Shown here one piece after another: positions 33,093 to 41,676 of a DNA stretch of 64,000 nucleotides; the first letter of the stretch is position 1; every line of letters begins with the position of its first letter. This DNA comes from Enterococcus alishanensis (GTDB taxonomy: Bacteria > Bacillota > Bacilli > Lactobacillales > Enterococcaceae): assembly GCF_019218635.1 (NCBI RefSeq), contig NZ_JAHUZB010000002.1:248001-312000 (forward strand). Reading direction: 5' to 3'. The notes under the pieces are model-generated. The model made no database searches. It worked only from the letters and a program-made list of their open reading frames with translations, and was not told where the DNA came from. The position numbers and the translations under genes are program-made.

Positions 33093-34580
33093 CTATAGTT
33101 GCAAAGCTTGTCGTCTTTCAAAACGTTGATATAATAAACGTGAGAGAAAAACAAAAATAATCGGACCAATAATCAAGCTGAAACCATCAACATAATTGCC
33201 TAATTTAAAAGGTTGATAAATTTGAAAACCAATTGCTAGCAATATACAAAGACAGACACTGATCGACAATAAATAATTGTTTTTTTTATTTTGAATTAAA
33301 CGCTCATGATCACTGACAATATTTTTTTGAATAAAGAATGGAAAACTGATGGCAACTACAAAATATGGGATAGAACGAGCGACATTTGTCATATAGGTTA
33401 ATTGATTGTAGAGATTACCTAAAAATTGATTATTTAAAGATAGTGTAAGAATCACTAAAGCTACCAACACGGCTTGTAACCATAAAGCATTAACCGGCAT
33501 CTGATTACTATTTAATGAAACAAACTTTTTCGGCCAAATTTCTTTTGGTGTTCCTTGAATTAAACTTTTTAACGGCCCAAAAGTAATTGAAGATAACAAA
33601 CTTAAATAAGCAACAAACAAGGTGAACGCCGTATAACGAATAAAAATTTGATAAAGTAGTGCTGTTTGACTGTTAGAAAAATTAAAACTAACAGCTAAGT
33701 TTTTAGCAGTTGTACCCATTAAACCGTACATAAGATTACCCAGATGCATCTGATTTGTTTGTCTTAAAGCCTCCAAGTTATTCGCACCACTCCATAGAAT
33801 AATACCTATGAAGTATAATAAAGTAATAATTACTGCAGCAATAATGACTGCTCGAGGAAACCGGCTTTTGCTTTTTTTTGTGCGGTCAGCTAAACTAGCA
33901 ACAGTATCTAAGCCACCAAAAGCAGTAATTGAAAAAATAAAAAATGGTAGTTGTGAAAAAAACTGGTTATTTGTGCCAGTAAAAAAACTATCCGCATGAA
34001 TACTACCGATGATATTTGGGAAAAACTCAGCAGGATGACGGCTAATAATCAGTAAATTACTAATTAATGATAAGATTAGTAAGCCGACCATGGCAAAGCT
34101 TGAAATTTTCAAAAAAGAAACTATCACTTGAAAGCCACGAGTATTTAAAGCTGTTAATAAGAAAACTGACAGAATCGATAAAAGAGCTACCCAGATTTGG
34201 CTAGAAATGCCAAACCAACTGGCTGCACTAGAAATATCTTTACCAAATAGTAAAATAGAAAATGGAATCATGATTCGCATGAACAAACTAACCATCCAAG
34301 TAAAATAGCTGCAATACCATAAGGCAGCGGTAATAAAAGCCAACTTTGGTGACAAAGATTCTTTTAACCAGTCAAAAATAGTTCCTGATCGATCAGCGTA
34401 TTTTTTAGTATACTGTGCGACAATTAAAGCATAAGGAATGAAGTAACAAGCACCGCTAATTAAAAACCAGGGGAGAGACTTACTGCCCATCATGAAAAAA
34501 GCGGTAGTCATACTGGAAAAAGAAAAAACAGTGGTTGTAATAATTAGGATTAAGGTAGGTAAGGAAAGATCCTTCTTCAT
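33093..34580 (-). CDS. APC-superfamily amino acid permease (YjeM-like)
   Basis: A 495-residue protein with twelve to thirteen hydrophobic helices and no signal peptide. The N-terminus (LSLPTLILIITTTVFSFSSMTTAF) and helix 3 region (AFGGLDTVASLADRT) match the YjeM/glutamate-GABA antiporter branch of the APC superfamily. Substrate and coupling ion cannot be read from the sequence. It is transcribed toward the ABM gene and is divergent from the nreA gene; the 107-base gap holds both promoters. Confidence 0.85.
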   Translation of the reverse strand: MKKDLSLPTLILIITTTVFSFSSMTTAFFMMGSKSLPWFLISGACYFIPYALIVAQYTKKYADRSGTIFDWLKESLSPKLAFITAALWYCSYFTWMVSLFMRIMIPFSILLFGKDISSAASWFGISSQIWVALLSILSVFLLTALNTRGFQVIVSFLKISSFAMVGLLILSLISNLLIISRHPAEFFPNIIGSIHADSFFTGTNNQFFSQLPFFIFSITAFGGLDTVASLADRTKKSKSRFPRAVIIAAVIITLLYFIGIILWSGANNLEALRQTNQMHLGNLMYGLMGTTAKNLAVSFNFSNSQTALLYQIFIRYTAFTLFVAYLSLLSSITFGPLKSLIQGTPKEIWPKKFVSLNSNQMPVNALWLQAVLVALVILTLSLNNQFLGNLYNQLTYMTNVARSIPYFVVAISFPFFIQKNIVSDHERLIQNKKNNYLLSISVCLCILLAIGFQIYQPFKLGNYVDGFSLIIGPIIFVFLSRLLYQRFERRQALQL

Positions 34581-34687
34581 AATTTTTAGCCTCCAAGATT
34601 AATAAGCGAAACCTGATTCTTATATTAGTGATATTTGTAACAAAGTACAAGTGAACGAGAAAAAAATAGGGAATTGGAGTAGTTTTG

Positions 34688-35116
34688 ATGATAGAAATCA
34701 ATAGCTGGTTAGAAATGCAAAGAAAGAAAATAGGTTGTGATTTTTTAGGCGTCGCAGAAAATGTTGCAGAAAAAAATCAAACAACTGAAATTCGTTGGCT
34801 ACATGTCGCTGGAAATCAGGGAACAGCCTATCAAAAAATTCGTTTACGAGTCGGTCGAGGGATTGCTGGCATTGTTTGGAAAACAGGCAGAATGCATGAA
34901 GAACATCATATTTTAAGCCAAACAGATAAATTAGCGGAGTATCCAATTGCTCGTACTGAAAAACTTCAATCCTCATTAGCTGCCCCCATTATTGATAATC
35001 GAGAAGTTTATGGGGTGGTCTTAATGGGGTATCGCCAAGAAAAATATTTTTCAGAAAACGATAAAGAATCGCTGATTCAGATTTGTGAAGCTTTGAAAGG
35101 CAAATTAGAGGAGTGA
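34688..35116 (+). CDS. nreA: NreA-like GAF-domain nitrate/nitrite sensor
   Basis: A 142-residue single GAF domain (about 10-135: RLRVGRGIAGIVWKTGR and SSLAAPIIDNREVYGVVLMGY). In staphylococci NreA binds nitrate and modulates the oxygen sensor kinase NreB. ATG 34688 follows GGAG; TTG 34685 is an alternative. The gene is 6 bases before the nreB homologue, so NreA is assigned mainly by context and domain. Residues that bind nitrate could not be verified by eye. Confidence 0.8.
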   Translation: MIEINSWLEMQRKKIGCDFLGVAENVAEKNQTTEIRWLHVAGNQGTAYQKIRLRVGRGIAGIVWKTGRMHEEHHILSQTDKLAEYPIARTEKLQSSLAAPIIDNREVYGVVLMGYRQEKYFSENDKESLIQICEALKGKLEE

Positions 35117-35122
35117 AATATT

Positions 35123-36109
35123 ATGGAAGTAACCACTAATTTATTTCGTGAAATCAAACAGGCTTTGTGGTTGCTGGATGATCGTTCTACCGTTTTAGCT
35201 CGAACGAAAAAAGCGGAACAGCTACAAGAAAAATTTCAAATAAATTTGACAAAAATTATTGAAATCAGTCAGGGTAAGGGTTGTGCACTACATAGTACCA
35301 AAGAAGAATGCTTAAATTGTCCATTGGAAGGTGAAATTTCAGCAAACGGCTTCCCTTTTGTTTTATTGGATCATCAGCAACAACCAAAAGAATTTTGGGG
35401 GAGCTTACAAAAGGACCAAGGGAAAACAATGCTTCAAATCGAAGTTCAAAAAAGTCCATTACTCCAACCAAGTGATTCGATGTTTAACTATTTAAATAAT
35501 GCCCGTGAAAACGAGCGGAAAAAAATAGCGCAAGATCTCCACGATGGTATTGCTCAAAGTATTTATAGCCTAATGTTGGAAACACGTAATTTAAAATGGA
35601 TCGATCCTTCTTTACGAAGTGAAAAATTAAAAGAAATTGATCATCATTTTAGTGATGTGTTAAAAGAAGTCAAAGATCTGGCTGGAGAATTACGTCCAAT
35701 GACGATTGATGAATTTGGCTTGGTGCCGGCAATCGAACAATTTGTTGAGCGAACAGTTGAAATGACAGGTTTTGAAATTGCATTATCTGTTACAGGAAAA
35801 CTTGAGGCTTTAAGTGAGAATAGCCGAATCTCAACCTATCGAATTATTCAAGAAGCAGTAGTTAATTCATTGAAATATTCTGGTGTGAACCAAGTGGAAT
35901 TGACATTGAACTTTACCGATAATTTTCTGCACGTTCTCATCGAAGATCAAGGAGAAGGCTTTGATTTGAAACGGGCGGAAAATGGATTTGGATTGATTAA
36001 CATGCAGGAAAGAGCACACGCTGTTGCGGGAGAACTGAATATAATTTCTGCACCACAACAAGGGACAAAAGTTATTTTAAAAGTGCCAATCAAGGAGGTT
36101 TTGGAATGA
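35123..36109 (+). CDS. nreB: NreB-like oxygen-sensing histidine kinase
   Basis: A 328-residue soluble histidine kinase. An N-terminal sensor carries C54, C63 and C66 (C-x8-C-x2-C), followed by a HisKA_3 dimerisation/phosphoacceptor domain with H140 in AQDLHDGIAQ, and an HATPase domain (QEAVVNSLKYSG, EDQGEGFDL, GFGLINMQERA). In staphylococci NreB holds a [4Fe-4S] cluster on four Cys and autophosphorylates when O2 is absent. Only three Cys are visible here. It overlaps nreC by four bases (ATGA). Confidence 0.88.
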   Translation: MEVTTNLFREIKQALWLLDDRSTVLARTKKAEQLQEKFQINLTKIIEISQGKGCALHSTKEECLNCPLEGEISANGFPFVLLDHQQQPKEFWGSLQKDQGKTMLQIEVQKSPLLQPSDSMFNYLNNARENERKKIAQDLHDGIAQSIYSLMLETRNLKWIDPSLRSEKLKEIDHHFSDVLKEVKDLAGELRPMTIDEFGLVPAIEQFVERTVEMTGFEIALSVTGKLEALSENSRISTYRIIQEAVVNSLKYSGVNQVELTLNFTDNFLHVLIEDQGEGFDLKRAENGFGLINMQERAHAVAGELNIISAPQQGTKVILKVPIKEVLE

Positions 36110-36738
36110 AAATCTTAATTGCTGATGACCATGCAATGATTAGAAATGCCTTGGCTTTTTTAATTAATGCGCAAAAAGATATGGACGTTGTTGCCGATGC
36201 GGCTGATGGCCACGAAGTCTTTATGAAGGTTGAAAATGAACCAGTAGATATTGTTTTGATGGATATTTCAATGCCACCGGGAGAGAATGGACTGTTGACA
36301 ACAAAACGATTAAAAGAAGCTTTTCCAGAAGTAAAAGTGATCATGTTGACGATGCATGATGAGCGTTCTTATGTAAAAGAAGCATTGGGAGCAAATGCTG
36401 ACGGTTTTGTATTAAAAGCTGCTGACGATGAAAAATTATTAGAAGCAATTCGCCGTGTTTATAATGGAGAAATATTTTATGATGGCTATACAAAAAAAGA
36501 TCTATCTGAGTTTGCCGTAGAAAAGGAAGATCCTTTGTATGCTAGTTTATCAAAGCGAGAAAAAGAGATTTTACCTCTTATTGCGTTAGGATATAATAAT
36601 AAACAAATTGCTGAAAAGTTATTTATTTCAGTCAAGACTGTTGAAGTTCATAAAGCAAATATTCGTAAAAAATTGCGATTGGAGAACTATGCTGGCTTGC
36701 TAAGGTATAGTTTGAAACACCATTTAGTTGATTTTTAG
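36106..36738 (+). CDS. nreC: NreC-like LuxR-type response regulator
   Basis: A 210-residue regulator: receiver domain with acidic pocket D7-D8 and phospho-acceptor D53 (LMDISMP), conserved Thr and Lys (MLTMHDE, VLKA), then a LuxR/GerE helix-turn-helix (LSKREKEILPLIALGYNNKQIAEKL, cited by KREKEILPLIALGYNNKQIA). It is probably phosphorylated by NreB and activates genes with TAGGG...CCCTA operators, two of which occur in the window before DUF1858 and nirB. Start overlaps nreB. Confidence 0.9.
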   Translation: MKILIADDHAMIRNALAFLINAQKDMDVVADAADGHEVFMKVENEPVDIVLMDISMPPGENGLLTTKRLKEAFPEVKVIMLTMHDERSYVKEALGANADGFVLKAADDEKLLEAIRRVYNGEIFYDGYTKKDLSEFAVEKEDPLYASLSKREKEILPLIALGYNNKQIAEKLFISVKTVEVHKANIRKKLRLENYAGLLRYSLKHHLVDF

Positions 36739-36749
36739 GAGGTATGAAG

Positions 36750-37445
36750 ATGAAAGGAATCATTTTTGTTTTACATGGAAGACGCGAAAAATTGTCAAAG
36801 ACTAATTTTTCAATCATCGAAGAAGTAGCAGCGCAATTAGAAAATCCTTCTGCAATTGGATTATTAGAAGGCGAAGAACAAATATTAGAAGATGCTATGG
36901 AAAAAATGCAAACAGAAAAAGTTGAAGAGATTATTTTTTTACCTGTATTATTGTTTGCAGCGACGCATGTTAATGAAGATTTGCCAACACGTGCAAAAAA
37001 ATATTTGATGGATACCCCTTTTAGTATTTTACCAACTTTAGGAACTACTGAAGCGGTCTTGAATTTTGTAGTTGAAGAAATTTCACAGAAAAAAGAAGAT
37101 TCAGCTGTTCTATTGATTGCTCATGGAACGCCTCATTATCAAGAACCTTATGTACAACTAAGTCGAATTGCAAATGAAGCTAGTTTAAGAAGTGGTAGAA
37201 ATATTTATCCTGCTTCCTACATTGGTGAAGGAAACTATCAAGACTTTTTAATTAACCACCCAGAAGAATTTATAGTTTTACCATTGTTTCTGACTTCAGG
37301 CTTTTTATTAAATAAAATTAAGACAAAAACAACTGAAATTCATGGTGACGACGATATTTGGCTACCGACTTTAGAAAATCAGCCAGCGTTGAAAGCAGCT
37401 ATTTGGGAGAGATTGAAGGACGCGCATGTATCCAGTACTAATTGA
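36750..37445 (+). CDS. sirB: Sirohydrochlorin ferrochelatase-like protein (CbiX/SirB)
   Basis: A 231-residue two-lobed chelatase fold. The N-lobe has FVLHGRREKLSKTNF and the C-lobe LLIAHGTPHYQEPY, giving His pairs expected for Fe2+ insertion into sirohydrochlorin, the last step in siroheme synthesis. ATG 36750 fits GGAGG best; ATG 36744 lies too close. The gene follows nreC with an 11-base gap and overlaps sirC by 20 bases. Context with cobA and nirB supports siroheme over cobalamin. Confidence 0.88.
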   Translation: MKGIIFVLHGRREKLSKTNFSIIEEVAAQLENPSAIGLLEGEEQILEDAMEKMQTEKVEEIIFLPVLLFAATHVNEDLPTRAKKYLMDTPFSILPTLGTTEAVLNFVVEEISQKKEDSAVLLIAHGTPHYQEPYVQLSRIANEASLRSGRNIYPASYIGEGNYQDFLINHPEEFIVLPLFLTSGFLLNKIKTKTTEIHGDDDIWLPTLENQPALKAAIWERLKDAHVSSTN

Positions 37446-37875
37446 TCTAGAAAAAATAAAAATTGTTGTCTTTGGTGGCGGAAAGATTGGCACCCGAAAA
37501 GTGCAAGGTTTGGTGGCTGAAGGAAGTTGTCCTGTGGTTATTGCACCAGAAATCACAAACCAACTGGAAATATTATTTTCAGAAGGGAAAATCAGTTGGC
37601 AAAAAAGAGTTTTTCAAAAAGGTGATACTACAGATTTTCAAATGGTTTTTATTTGTACTAACCAGAAAGAAGTTAATCAAGAAATCTTAGAGGAAACGTC
37701 AAGCACCCAATTGGTAAATGATACAAGTGATAAAAACAACAGCAACTTTTATAACCTAGCACTGTTAAAGCAAAAGGATTTTTCAGTAGCTATAACTACT
37801 CATGGTCAGTCTCCCACAAGAAGCAAAGCAATTAAAAACAAAATTAAGGATATACTTGAAAAGCTGCCAATTTAA
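37426..37875 (+). CDS. sirC: Precorrin-2 dehydrogenase (SirC/Met8 N-terminal type)
   Basis: A 149-residue Rossmann-fold enzyme that oxidises precorrin-2 to sirohydrochlorin with NAD+. YPVLIDLEKIKIVVFGGGKIG, seen as FGGGKIGTRK, is the NAD site; the ITTHGQSPTRSKAIK end is typical. It lacks the SirC C-terminal and CobA domains seen in fused CysG. The stop codon lies in the left half of the terminator that follows. It starts within the sirB 3' end. Confidence 0.93.
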   Translation: MYPVLIDLEKIKIVVFGGGKIGTRKVQGLVAEGSCPVVIAPEITNQLEILFSEGKISWQKRVFQKGDTTDFQMVFICTNQKEVNQEILEETSSTQLVNDTSDKNNSNFYNLALLKQKDFSVAITTHGQSPTRSKAIKNKIKDILEKLPI

Positions 37876-37891
37876 ATTGGCGGCTTTTTTT
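37861..37891 (+). terminator. Intrinsic terminator ending the nreABC-sirBC unit
   Basis: AAGCTGCCAATTT (37861-37873) pairs with AAATTGGCGGCTT (37874-37886), one G-U pair, followed by a T run. It overlaps the sirC stop and separates nreABC-sirBC from the nirB operon. Confidence 0.9.
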
Positions 37892-37897
37892 ATTAAA

Positions 37898-37912
37898 TAG
37901 GGGATTCCCCTA
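37898..37912 (+). promoter_or_regulatory. NreC-like operator upstream of nirB
   Basis: TAGGGGATTCCCCTA, perfect dyad except for its centre. Two -10 options follow: TATTGT (37936-37941), at the same distance from the operator as in the DUF1858 promoter, and TATATT (37945-37950). No -35 is visible, so the promoter probably needs an activator. The TATAAT at 37958-37963 is too near the ribosome site. Confidence 0.75.
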
Positions 37913-37978
37913 TATTATCTAAAATCTATTTCATTTATTGTGAGTATATTAACAAAGTATAATTCTGAGGTGAAAATT

Positions 37979-40411
37979 ATGAAAGAACGTTTAGTCGTTA
38001 TTGGCAACGGCATGGCGGGTGTCAGAACGGTAGAAGAAATTATTGAGCGAGATCCCGATCGGTATGAGATTACCATCATTGGTAAAGAAGAATATCCTAA
38101 TTATAATCGTATTATGTTGTCTAATGTTTTACAAAAGAAAATGACAGTTGATGAAATCATCACAAACCCTCTTAGTTGGTATGATGAAAATGATATCGCT
38201 CTGATCAATGATGATCCAGTTGTAGGGATTGATTCAGAAATTAAAAGTGTCGTTACAGAATCAGGTTTGGTTATTCCCTACCACAAATTAATTATTGCTA
38301 CAGGTTCACACCCATTTATTTTACCAATACCTGGTGCTGATAAAGAAGGCGTAGTAGCTTTTAGAACAATTGATGATACGAAAGAAATGCTAGCAGCATC
38401 AGAAAAATATAAAAAAGCTGTTGTTATTGGTGGCGGATTACTAGGATTAGAAGCCGCTAAAGGATTACAAGAACAGGGAATGGAAGTTACCGTTGTTCAT
38501 CTAGCAAAATGGTTGATGGAAACTCAGTTAGATGAAAAAGCAGGTAAATTATTGCAAGCTGAGTTAGAAGATCAAGGTTTGAACTTTTTGATTGAATACG
38601 CTACCCAAGAAATATTAGGTGACAATCATGTAACAGGACTAAAATTTTCTAATGGCGAAGAACTTGAAACGGATTTAGTTGTGATGTCAATCGGTATTCG
38701 TCCAGCTGTTGAATTAGCGAAAGAGGCTGGTTTAGAAGTCAACCGTGGGATTGTGGTAGATGATTTCATGCACACAAGTCAGAAAGATATTTATAGCGTT
38801 GGTGAATGTGCTGAACATAATGGTATTGCTTATGGATTGGTGGCACCTTTATATGAACAAGGCAAGGTTTTAGCCAATCTTTTAACGGATCAAGAAGAGA
38901 TCAAACCTTATCAAGGTTCTAAAACTTTCACTTCTTTAAAAGTTTCTGGTGCTGATTTGTATTCGGCAGGGAATATTTTGAATACGGATGATTTAGACAG
39001 TATTGAAGCTTATGATAGTGCTTCTCGTAAATATAAAAAAATCTTTTTGAAAGATGGAAAAATTCAAGGAATCGTTTTATATGGTGATACAGATGAAGGT
39101 AGCCGCTACTACAATATGATGAAAAAAGGGCAACCGATTGAAGACTTGCAAACTATTGCTGTTTTACAGGCGATTGGTGAAAATCTTGGGGGCGCCGAAA
39201 GTGTTGTCGATTGGGATGACGATGAAACTGTCTGTGGCTGTAACGGCGTAGAAAAAGGTGCAATCTTACGTTCCATTCGTGAAAAGGGTCTGACAAGTGT
39301 AGCTGAGGTTGGTAAAGTTACAAAGGCAGGAACTTCATGTGGAAAATGTAAACCACAAATTCAAGCTTTATTGGAACATGAACTAGGCGACGCAGTGACT
39401 GCTGCAACCGGAATTTGTTCTTGTACTGATTTGAATCGCGATCAAATTGTAACTCAAATTTATGCCAAACACTTAACTTCAACTAAAGAAGTCTATGAAG
39501 CACTAGAATGGAAAAATCCAGAAGGTTGTCCAAAATGCCGTCCGGCCGTTAACTTCTATTTAAATGTTGCTTGGCCAGAAGAGCACCAAGACGAGAGTAC
39601 TTCACGAGTAGTCAATGAAAGAATGCACGCTAATATTCAAAAAGACGGGACATTTTCAGTTGTTCCAAGAATGCGTGGGGGTCAAACTTCTCCACAGCAA
39701 TTGATGAAATTAGCACAGGTTGCTGAAAGATACAATGTACCTTTAGTAAAAGTTACTGGTTCCCAAAGAATTGGTTTATACGGCGTGAAGAAAGAAGATC
39801 TGCCACAAATCTGGGAAGAATTAGATATGGTAGCTGCTCAAGCATACGGGAAAGTTTTCCGTTCAGTGAAAACTTGTGTTGGTCAAAGTTTCTGTCGCTT
39901 TGGTACCCAAGATACGATGGGGCTAGGTGTAAAATTAGAAGAAGAATTTGAATATATTGATACACCTCATAAATTTAAAGTGGGTGTTTCTGGTTGTCCA
40001 AGAAGTTGTGTAGAATCTGCTGTTAAAGATTTCGGCATTATTGGTGTAGAAAATGGTTTCCAAATTTATATTGGTGGGAATGGTGGAACCGAATTAGTAG
40101 CAGCACAATTGTTAACTACGGCAGAAACGGAAGAAGAAGTTGTTGATATTTGTGGTGCGATGATGCAGTATTATCGCGAAACTGGCATCTATGCTGAAAG
40201 AACAGCACCTTGGTTAGAAAGAATGGGCTTTGAAAACGTTCAGTCTGTTTTATTAGATCCAGAAAAACGCAAGGATTTGTGGAAAGACTTAAATCGTGCA
40301 TCAGCTGCGAAAGGTCGTAAGGACACTTGGGGAGTAGTCCTTCGTAATCCTGATTTGAGAGAAAAAATGTATACTATTGATCGTCCAGAAGTTGTAAAGG
40401 TGGGAGAATAA
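37979..40411 (+). CDS. nirB: NADH-dependent nitrite reductase, large subunit
   Basis: An 810-residue enzyme that reduces nitrite to ammonium with NADH. In order: FAD/NAD domain (IGNGMAGVRTVEE at the N-terminus, VIGGGLLGLEAA near 160), two BFD-like [2Fe-2S] segments (CGCNG...CGKCK and CSCTD...CPKCR, near 415-525), a ferredoxin-like sulfite/nitrite reductase half-domain, and the siroheme/[4Fe-4S] site with C633, C639, C673 and C677 (C-x5-C...C-x3-C). ATG 37979 follows GAGGTG. First gene of the nirBD-cobA-nirC-hemCD operon. Confidence 0.97.
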   Translation: MKERLVVIGNGMAGVRTVEEIIERDPDRYEITIIGKEEYPNYNRIMLSNVLQKKMTVDEIITNPLSWYDENDIALINDDPVVGIDSEIKSVVTESGLVIPYHKLIIATGSHPFILPIPGADKEGVVAFRTIDDTKEMLAASEKYKKAVVIGGGLLGLEAAKGLQEQGMEVTVVHLAKWLMETQLDEKAGKLLQAELEDQGLNFLIEYATQEILGDNHVTGLKFSNGEELETDLVVMSIGIRPAVELAKEAGLEVNRGIVVDDFMHTSQKDIYSVGECAEHNGIAYGLVAPLYEQGKVLANLLTDQEEIKPYQGSKTFTSLKVSGADLYSAGNILNTDDLDSIEAYDSASRKYKKIFLKDGKIQGIVLYGDTDEGSRYYNMMKKGQPIEDLQTIAVLQAIGENLGGAESVVDWDDDETVCGCNGVEKGAILRSIREKGLTSVAEVGKVTKAGTSCGKCKPQIQALLEHELGDAVTAATGICSCTDLNRDQIVTQIYAKHLTSTKEVYEALEWKNPEGCPKCRPAVNFYLNVAWPEEHQDESTSRVVNERMHANIQKDGTFSVVPRMRGGQTSPQQLMKLAQVAERYNVPLVKVTGSQRIGLYGVKKEDLPQIWEELDMVAAQAYGKVFRSVKTCVGQSFCRFGTQDTMGLGVKLEEEFEYIDTPHKFKVGVSGCPRSCVESAVKDFGIIGVENGFQIYIGGNGGTELVAAQLLTTAETEEEVVDICGAMMQYYRETGIYAERTAPWLERMGFENVQSVLLDPEKRKDLWKDLNRASAAKGRKDTWGVVLRNPDLREKMYTIDRPEVVKVGE

Positions 40412-40412
40412 G

Positions 40413-40715
40413 ATGAGAGTATTAGCAACTAAAAAATCAAATTTAATCCCAAGGGTGGGACGTTCAGTCGAAATTAATAATCAAAAAATTGCAGTTTTCG
40501 AAACAACTGCTGGAAATATCTATGCTTTAGCAGACTTCTGTCCTTTAACCGAAGGGCCAATCTTAGAGGGTATGGTTTCAGGTGAATATGTTTATGAACC
40601 AATGCGAGATTTTAAAATTTCATTGATTGACGGTAAAATTCAAGAACCAGATGAAGGACAAGTAAAAACTTATCCAGTAGAAATTTTAGCGGATGATATT
40701 TACATTGAGGTGTAA
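40413..40715 (+). CDS. nirD: Nitrite reductase small subunit (Rieske-like)
   Basis: A 100-residue Rieske-fold protein. The residues corresponding to Rieske ligands are absent (CPLTEGPILEGMVSG, later VYEPMRDFKISL), as is normal for NirD, which does not hold the cluster. It supports the NirB complex. It begins one base after the nirB stop and ends two bases before cobA. Confidence 0.93.
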   Translation: MRVLATKKSNLIPRVGRSVEINNQKIAVFETTAGNIYALADFCPLTEGPILEGMVSGEYVYEPMRDFKISLIDGKIQEPDEGQVKTYPVEILADDIYIEV

Positions 40716-40717
40716 CA

Positions 40718-41662
40718 ATGATTTCTTTTGTGGGTAGTGGACCAGGAGATTTGGAATTAATTACGGCCAAGGGTCAAAGAAGATTGCAAGAAGCAGACGT
40801 TGTTATCTATGATCGTCTAGTTAATCCATTATTATTATTTCATTGTTCAAAAACATGTCAATTTATTTATGTGGGTAAGACGCCTTACGTTGCCAGCATG
40901 AAACAAACAGAAATTAATCAACTTTTAACTATTTATGGGAATAAAAATCAACGGGTCGTACGTTTAAAAGGCGGCGATCCCGCGATTTTTGGTAGATTAT
41001 TAGAAGAGTTAGCTGTTTGTAAAGAAAATCATATCTCTTTTGAAGTTATTCCGGGAATAACCGCTGCTAGTGGTACAGCTGTCTATAACGGCATGCCTTT
41101 GACTGAAAGAGGACAAGCGCAATCGGTCACCTTTATGACGGGGCGTATCCAAACAAGTGAAGAAAATCACTTTCCTGTCATGGGAAAAAATCAAACGATT
41201 TGTTTATACATGGGTGTAGAGGCATTAAAAAAATTTATTCCGCATTTAATCAATCAGGGCTTTTTACCTGACACAAAAATTTGTGCCATAAGTTGGGGGA
41301 CATACGGCCGTCAACAAAAAGCAGTGGGTACATTACTAACAATTGAAGACTTAATTGAAAAGCAAAAAATAACTAATCCAGCAATGATTATTGTTGGCGA
41401 GGTGGTTTCTAATGAAGCTAGTTATAATTGGTTTCAACAGCTACCAAAATATGGTCAGCGTGTCTTATTAGTTAGTACAAGATCTCCTGAAATATCAGAA
41501 TTAATTGCTTACACTGAAAAAGGTGCAGATGTTTGGTGGCAACAAGTAGGCGAAAAACGAGATCTTCGTTTTGATAGTATTTCTGAAAGATATTTGGCAG
41601 AACAATCGTACCATGAAGTTATTTTTGTAGATAAAAAAGCAAAAGAACTTTATCAAACTTGA
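40718..41662 (+). CDS. cobA: Uroporphyrinogen-III C-methyltransferase with C-terminal extension
   Basis: A 314-residue SAM-dependent enzyme that dimethylates uroporphyrinogen III to precorrin-2. VGSGPGDLELITAKGQRRL is the SAM-binding loop; RLKGGDPAIFGR, GITAASGTAVYNG and the CLYMG segment follow. Residues about 240-314 exceed the usual 250-residue core; RVLLVSTRSPEISEL and later EVIFVDKKAKE look like a degenerate HemD N-terminal half. A complete separate HemD is encoded later, so the tail is probably redundant. Confidence 0.92.
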   Translation: MISFVGSGPGDLELITAKGQRRLQEADVVIYDRLVNPLLLFHCSKTCQFIYVGKTPYVASMKQTEINQLLTIYGNKNQRVVRLKGGDPAIFGRLLEELAVCKENHISFEVIPGITAASGTAVYNGMPLTERGQAQSVTFMTGRIQTSEENHFPVMGKNQTICLYMGVEALKKFIPHLINQGFLPDTKICAISWGTYGRQQKAVGTLLTIEDLIEKQKITNPAMIIVGEVVSNEASYNWFQQLPKYGQRVLLVSTRSPEISELIAYTEKGADVWWQQVGEKRDLRFDSISERYLAEQSYHEVIFVDKKAKELYQT

Positions 41663-41676
41663 AAGGAAGTGGCAAC

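Noticed and set aside
34667-34671. TAGGG near the nreA start as an NreC site
   Set aside because: Only one half-site; no CCCTA partner follows, unlike the two full palindromes.
37958-37963. TATAAT as the nirB -10
   Set aside because: Its start site would fall on the ribosome-binding site; upstream candidates fit better.
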